Positions 5,632-8,600 of a stretch of 8,600 bases of DNA are shown piece after piece. The notes beneath the pieces are model-generated. The model was not told the DNA's origin. It ran no database searches and saw nothing but the letters and a program-made list of their open reading frames with translations. Numbering within the stretch: position 1 is the stretch's first letter; each line of letters opens with the position of its first letter. This DNA is from an uncultured bacterium (GTDB lineage Bacteria > Actinomycetota > Coriobacteriia > Coriobacteriales > Coriobacteriaceae): assembly GCA_905216075.1 (NCBI GenBank), contig CAJMSO010000067.1, positions 1-8,600 on the forward strand. The letters run 5' to 3'. The translations under genes were made by a program, and so were the position numbers.

Positions 5632-6933
5632 ATGGATCAGACGCAGACGAGCGATGACGCTCCCCTGCTCACGCACAGCACTCCCCAATCGGGACAAACC
5701 ACGCTCTTGGCTCAGCAAAAACCTCTCGTGACTATCGTGCACGCCTCGGTCGGCTCGGGCCACAAGGCCGCCGCAAATGCGATTGCGCAGGCATTCGACC
5801 ACATCCGCGGCACCAATGGCATCCCCGAGGATGTTGAGATTGAAGTGCTCGATATCCTTGATTTTGGACGCATAAAATTCGACGGCAACAAAACGGCCGC
5901 CTCGTTTACCGGCGCCACGCGCCCAATTTATGACTTGACCTGGCGTTATACCCTTACCGGACACCTGCTTTGGGGCGGTGGCACGGCATGGTCGCGCATC
6001 ATGTTCCCCGCATTTAACGAATACGTTCGAACTCGCAGGCCCATTGCCGTGGTAGCCACACATATCACGGCAGCCAACGTCGCCGTCGGCGCGCGCGTCA
6101 TTACGGGCATCGACTATCCCGTCATTTGCGTACCGACCGATTACGAGGTCGAGGGTTGGTGGCCCCATAAGGACACCGACCTATTCTGCGTAGCAAACGA
6201 GTTTATGGCCGAAACACTCCGACCCCGTAAGGTTCCCGAGACAAAGATCCGCATTACGGGCATCCCCATTCGCGCCGGGTTTGATACGGACTACAACCGA
6301 GAGGAAGAACTCGAGAAGTTCAATCTCCCAACAGACAAGCTCGTTGTGCTGGTGATGGCCGGCGCCAGTTTGCCTCAACCGTACGTTCGCTTTCGCGCGG
6401 AGATGGACCGCACCCTCCCCTTCCTGCGCAGCTTCGAGGACATGCACTTCGTCTTTTTGCCGGGCAGGGACGCCGAATATGCCACCCGTCTCAAAACACT
6501 CTTCGATGCCATGAAACTCGAGAACGTCACGGTTCTTGACTATGTCGATGACATGGCAGCGCTCATGCACGGCTGCGACCTGGCAATTCTCAAATCGGGC
6601 GGACTCACTGTTACCGAATGCCTGTGCGCACACCTACCAATGATTCTGCTGGGCAAGTCCTATGGCCAGGAAAAGGCCAACACCACCATGCTCACCGGCA
6701 TGGGCGCCAGCATGCATGTCACCACCGCACGAGAGCTCATCGTGACACTGCGCCATCTCCACGATCATCCCGAATCGCTCAAGGCTCTGCTCATCAACGG
6801 CGAAGTGCTGCGCCGTCCACATGCAGCCGAGGATATCGCCATCGCAACCATGGAACTTGCAGGCAAGCCCCAAAAACGCAAACGAGCCTTCTGCCGCTTC
6901 TACTGGGGCGAAAAACCCGCACATATCCGCTAG
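5632..6933 (+). CDS. MGDG-synthase/UgtP-like glycosyltransferase (GT28 type)
   Basis: A 433-residue enzyme of the family that transfers a sugar from a nucleotide sugar to diacylglycerol, making membrane glycolipids or lipoteichoic-acid anchors at the inner face of the membrane. After a polar N-terminal extension (1-30), residues 33-210 are the MGDG-synthase N-domain: VTIVHASVGSGHKAAANAIAQ (33-53) with the G-x-G-H-x-A-A acceptor motif, THITAANVA (143-151), and CVPTDYEVEGWWPHKDTDLF (166-185). The C-domain (about 236-410) has VVLVMAGASLP (238-248), KSGGLTVTECLCAHLPMIL (321-339) and GQEKANTTM (345-353), the nucleotide-sugar region shared with UgtP and MurG. The end is basic (KPQKRKR, 412-418), which may aid membrane contact. 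There is no transmembrane segment. RBS AGGGGAG lies six bases before the ATG. The sugar and acceptor cannot be read from sequence. Its 3' end is followed after 13 bases by a long palindrome. Confidence 0.87.
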   Translation: MDQTQTSDDAPLLTHSTPQSGQTTLLAQQKPLVTIVHASVGSGHKAAANAIAQAFDHIRGTNGIPEDVEIEVLDILDFGRIKFDGNKTAASFTGATRPIYDLTWRYTLTGHLLWGGGTAWSRIMFPAFNEYVRTRRPIAVVATHITAANVAVGARVITGIDYPVICVPTDYEVEGWWPHKDTDLFCVANEFMAETLRPRKVPETKIRITGIPIRAGFDTDYNREEELEKFNLPTDKLVVLVMAGASLPQPYVRFRAEMDRTLPFLRSFEDMHFVFLPGRDAEYATRLKTLFDAMKLENVTVLDYVDDMAALMHGCDLAILKSGGLTVTECLCAHLPMILLGKSYGQEKANTTMLTGMGASMHVTTARELIVTLRHLHDHPESLKALLINGEVLRRPHAAEDIAIATMELAGKPQKRKRAFCRFYWGEKPAHIR

Positions 6934-6946
6934 CATTGGATTGTCC

Positions 6947-7059
6947 GCTTACCTGTGGGAGGCCCCTATATATCATCCCATGCTCAAACATTCTCGCTTC
7001 GCTTCGCTCGCTGCGAAACTGCGCGTGGGACGATATATAGAGGCCTCCCACAGGTAAGC
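6947..7059 (+). repeat. Long palindromic element, copy 1
   Basis: Bases 6947-6983 and 7023-7059 are complementary over 37 positions: 34 Watson-Crick pairs, one U-G and two mismatches (6965/7041 and 6975/7031), enclosing a 39-base loop. The outer 18 pairs (GCTTACCTGTGGGAGGCC) are perfect. The inner stem and loop (TATCATCCC, GCTCAAACATTCTCGC, GCGAAACTGCGCG, GGGACGATAT) recur in inverted orientation in copy 2 (7333-7404). The loop contains an expanded CGCTT/CGCT run (6995-7013). No U-tract follows, so it is not a standard intrinsic terminator, though it could stall or protect the 3' end of the glycosyltransferase transcript. It carries no gene. Confidence 0.9.
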
Positions 7060-7136
7060 TTCGTTAACGTACTAGCAGCTATAACAGATTCCCCTCCACT
7101 AGAACCTGCAAAGGCAAAACCGGAAATTATAAATAC

Positions 7137-7185
7137 AGTTAGCCGACGCGATAAAGGGGCTATTCCTTTGTCGCGTCGGCTAACT
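7137..7185. repeat. 21-bp hairpin, unrelated to the flanking elements
   Basis: Bases 7137-7157 pair with 7165-7185 at every position: 20 Watson-Crick pairs plus one U-G (7152/7170), with the seven-base loop GGCTATT. The stem core is GCCGACGCGA. On the minus strand it is followed by TGTATTTATAATTT, moderately T-rich; on the plus strand by AGAATCTAAAAC. It resembles a transcription terminator, possibly for transcription coming from the def side, but the U-tract is imperfect. It is not a tRNA and shares no sequence with the palindromic elements on either side. Confidence 0.7.
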
Positions 7186-7211
7186 AGAATCTAAAACACA
7201 TTCCTAGTTAG

Positions 7212-7320
7212 GATTTGCAAGGATGTAATCCAGCTAATGGAGAGTCGGAACAACAAGCAAGTCGTAATTATATTGATGAGGCCTATCGCGCAAGTCGAAA
7301 TGCATATTCAAGCATGTGGC
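7212..7320 (+). pseudogene. Possible coding remnant with an 11-residue in-frame repeat
   Basis: From 7212 the plus-strand frame reads DLQGCNPANGESEQQ, then ASRNYIDEAYR, then ASRNAYSSMW before running into palindromic copy 2. The DNA repeat units at 7257-7274 and 7290-7308 are spaced exactly 33 bases, so the repetition is in frame. There is no ribosome site, and the only candidate start is a TTG at 7215. It may be the remains of a repeat-bearing gene cut by insertion of copy 2, or simple tandem duplication in non-coding DNA. No family is recognised. Confidence 0.2.
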
Positions 7321-7332
7321 CTCTCACCCGGG

Positions 7333-7404
7333 GCCCACACATATCGTCCCGCGCGCAGTTTCGCAGCGTAGCGAGAATGTTTGAGCACGGGATGATATGT
7401 GGGC
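7333..7404 (-). repeat. Palindromic element, copy 2 (inverted relative to copy 1)
   Basis: Bases 7333-7338 pair with 7399-7404, and 7341-7351 with 7388-7398 (one G-U), with a two-base bulge AC at 7339-7340. The 36-base loop and inner stem, read on the minus strand, match copy 1 closely: ATATCATCCC, GTGCTCAAACATTCTCGCT, GCTGCGAAACTGCGCG, GGGACGATAT. The loop is shorter than in copy 1, with TACG where copy 1 has an expanded CGCTT/CGCT run, and the outer 18-bp arm of copy 1 is absent. It begins 25 bases after the def stop codon, in the same orientation to def as copy 1 is to the glycosyltransferase gene. No U-tract follows on the minus strand. Confidence 0.88.
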
Positions 7405-7428
7405 GCTCAGCACCGGGGACGTTGGGAC

Positions 7429-7965
7429 CTACTCTGTCTCGCCCGGTCGAGCGCCGCGGGCCAGGGCGTCCTGGTACTCCTTGACGGCCTTGAGCCTCTG
7501 CATGGGCTTCAGTCGCTCGAACATGGTGTTGCCGTGCAGGTGATCGATCTCGTGCTGTAGGCACACGCAGAACAGGTCGCCCGAGGCCTCATAGCGAATC
7601 AGGTTGGCATCCAAGTCGTATGCCTCGACGACGACATGGTCGGGGCGCTCGATCTCGCAGCTGATACCGGGAATGGACAGGCAGCCCTCGCTAAACGGCA
7701 CCAGATGATCGCTCTGCTCAACAATCACGGGATTGATAAGCACGTACGGATCATAGTCGTTCTTGTCGCTGTAGTCGCAGTCGATGGTGACGAGCTGAAT
7801 GAGCTCGCCGATCTGCGGAGCAGCCAGGCCGCAACCGCCGTTCTCGAACATCATCTTCTTCATCTTCTCGGCAAGTGCCTCGATCGCCGGGGTGATCTCC
7901 TCGATGACGGCGCACTCCTGACGCAAACGAGGGTCGGGCGACAGTACGATTCCGTTGGCTTCCAT
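7429..7965 (-). CDS. def: Peptide deformylase
   Basis: Removes the formyl group from the initiator methionine of new proteins; a metalloenzyme, usually Fe2+. The protein is 178 residues, normal size. All three family motifs are present: GCGLAAPQ (44-51) with Q51, EGCLS (93-97) with the metal ligand C95, and HEIDH (138-142) with metal ligands H138 and H142 and catalytic E139. The second motif form EGCLS and the compact length suit either type 1 or actinobacterial type 3. I choose ATG 7965 because AAAGGA (7976-7971) lies five bases upstream; the in-frame ATG at 7971 directly abuts that site with no spacer. It follows priA by 18 bases on the same strand, the common priA-def arrangement. The usual next gene fmt is not present; palindromic element copy 2 follows instead. 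Confidence 0.96.
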   Translation of the reverse strand: MEANGIVLSPDPRLRQECAVIEEITPAIEALAEKMKKMMFENGGCGLAAPQIGELIQLVTIDCDYSDKNDYDPYVLINPVIVEQSDHLVPFSEGCLSIPGISCEIERPDHVVVEAYDLDANLIRYEASGDLFCVCLQHEIDHLHGNTMFERLKPMQRLKAVKEYQDALARGARPGETE

Positions 7966-7970
7966 GGCCA

Positions 7971-7976
7971 TCCTTT
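7971..7976 (-). promoter_or_regulatory. Ribosome-binding site that fixes the def start
   Basis: AAAGGA on the minus strand, five bases before ATG 7965-7963. The last A of this site is the first base of the alternative ATG at 7971, so that longer start would leave no spacing for the ribosome. Confidence 0.8.
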
Positions 7977-7983
7977 CGGGTTG

Positions 7984-8600
7984 CTACATCAAATCATAGG
8001 CGTCGACGTCAACGCTCACGCTCACGCCGCGCACGGAGCCCACCTCTTTGAGGCAGGCGTCGATATCATTAGAGACATGGTACCCTACCGGCGACTTCAC
8101 AAGCAGGTGGAAGCGATAACGGTCCTTAGCTCTCTCGATTACACATGAAGCCGGGCCCAGCACCTGCGGCACCGCGCTGCCCGCCCGCAAAAAGTCGGGC
8201 GCAGCGGCATGCCAACGGCGCTTGAGGAGCTTTGCGATGCGCCCAATGTAATCCTGCGCATCATCCGCGTTCGCCGACCACACCAAAATGTTGACCAGGC
8301 GAACGAACGGCGGATACAGGGCGTCGCGGCGCTGGTCCAGGTCGTAGACGGTAAAGATCGAGCGGTCGTGCTCGGCGACGGCGCGAATGACCGGATCTTC
8401 GGGCAGGTAGGTCTGGATGATCACCTCACCGGGGCGATCGCCGCGGCCGGCGCGGCCCGCAACCTGCTCCAGCAAGTCGTAGGCGCGCTCTCCTGCGCGG
8501 AAGTCCGGCAGCTTGAGGGCGAAATCGGCATTGACCACGCCCACGAGCGTGACCTCGGGAAAGTCGAGGCCCTTGGCGATCATCTGGGTGCCCAGCAGCA
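7984..8600 (-). CDS. priA: Primosomal protein N' (replication restart helicase PriA), C-terminal part
   Basis: Superfamily 2 DNA helicase that reloads the replisome at stalled forks. The window holds only the last 205 or so residues; the 5' part lies beyond 8600. Visible landmarks: LLGTQMIAKGLDFPEVTLVG at the edge, which is helicase motif V (GTQM at about 8592-8581); QVAGRAGRGDRPGEVIIQT (from about 8466 downward), helicase motif VI with its arginine finger; then the C-terminal domain with YPPFVRLVNI and an ending close to the usual D-V-D-P-x-x-L-M (here DVDAYDLM). The N-terminal DNA-binding domain and zinc-binding cysteines are outside the view. The stop is 18 bases before the def start, so the two are almost certainly co-transcribed. 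No frameshift is seen in the visible part. Confidence 0.95.
   Translation of the reverse strand, partial: LLGTQMIAKGLDFPEVTLVGVVNADFALKLPDFRAGERAYDLLEQVAGRAGRGDRPGEVIIQTYLPEDPVIRAVAEHDRSIFTVYDLDQRRDALYPPFVRLVNILVWSANADDAQDYIGRIAKLLKRRWHAAAPDFLRAGSAVPQVLGPASCVIERAKDRYRFHLLVKSPVGYHVSNDIDACLKEVGSVRGVSVSVDVDAYDLM

Larger units (their letters stand above)
7060..7332. other. Non-coding interval between the two palindromic elements
   Basis: This stretch is AT-richer than the genes around it and unusually rich in CTAG (7072, 7099, 7184 and 7203). It contains the 21-bp hairpin 7137-7185, a small dyad TCCTA-GT-TAGGA (7202-7213), and an open stretch with an internal 33-base repeat (7257-7308). Short frames are open on both strands but none has a ribosome site and a start codon in the right place. 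It may be decayed coding DNA; I cannot assign a parent gene. Confidence 0.5.

Noticed and set aside
5515..6168. Long N-terminal extension of the trxB frame
   Set aside because: It is antisense to the glycosyltransferase gene; TrxB begins with the FAD motif close to MTTHQPIDVAIIGGG and has a perfect AGGAGGT at 5521-5527.
6947..7059. Copy 1 as a standard intrinsic terminator
   Set aside because: No U-tract follows on either strand, the stem is far longer than usual, and the loop is conserved in copy 2.
7060..7195. Open frames on both strands between copy 1 and the 21-bp hairpin; the minus strand has a hydrophobic run around TVFIISGFAFAG
   Set aside because: No start with a ribosome site on either strand, both frames run into hairpins, and no family is recognised; chance frames are common at this length.
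6934..7428. CRISPR array or tRNA in the repeat-rich spacer
   Set aside because: There are only two related palindromes in opposite orientation, no regular direct repeats with spacers, and no cloverleaf or CCA end.
7966..7971. Alternative def start at 7971
   Set aside because: The AAAGGA site directly abuts this ATG, leaving no spacer.
7636..8148. Plus-strand open frame across def and priA
   Set aside because: It lies opposite two certain genes and spans their junction.

Overview
The window looks like chromosomal DNA of a gut Coriobacteriia (Actinomycetota), probably Collinsella or a close relative. This rests on gene content and style, not on a database match: an FtsR/Rv1828-type MerR protein as in Actinobacteria, a DUF1836 regulator and a DegV protein as in gut Gram-positives, GC-rich genes with strong AAAGGA/GGAGG ribosome sites, and AT-richer intergenic DNA.

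Layout, left to right. (1) 1-2632, plus strand: the tail of an unidentified gene, then an FtsR-like regulator, apt (adenine phosphoribosyltransferase) and a secreted NlpC/P60 peptidoglycan hydrolase. They are closely spaced, on one strand, and end at an intrinsic terminator (2656-2695). (2) 2750-3674, plus strand: a DegV-family lipid-binding protein with its own promoter. (3) 3748-4359, minus strand: a DUF1836 regulator convergent with degV. A perfect hairpin (3694-3735) lies between them, and a centred palindrome sits in the regulator's promoter spacer. (4) 4576-5514, minus strand: thioredoxin reductase with its own terminator-like hairpin. (5) 5632-6933, plus strand, divergent from trxB: an MGDG-synthase/UgtP-like glycosyltransferase, probably making membrane glycolipids. 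(6) 6934-7428: a 495-bp spacer between convergent genes that holds the most unusual DNA here. (7) 7429-8600, minus strand: def (peptide deformylase) behind the 3' part of priA, in one operon.

The genes are mainly housekeeping: division/envelope control, purine salvage, wall remodelling, membrane lipids, thiol redox, N-terminal protein maturation and replication restart. No complete accessory or defence system is visible.

The best candidate for something undescribed is a pair of related palindromic elements at 6947-7059 and 7333-7404. They share a conserved loop and inner stem, have different outer arms, and are inverted relative to each other. As a result each stands in the same orientation just downstream of its neighbouring gene's stop codon. 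Neither has a U-tract. Between them lie a third, unrelated 21-bp hairpin and a short open stretch with an in-frame 33-bp repeat.
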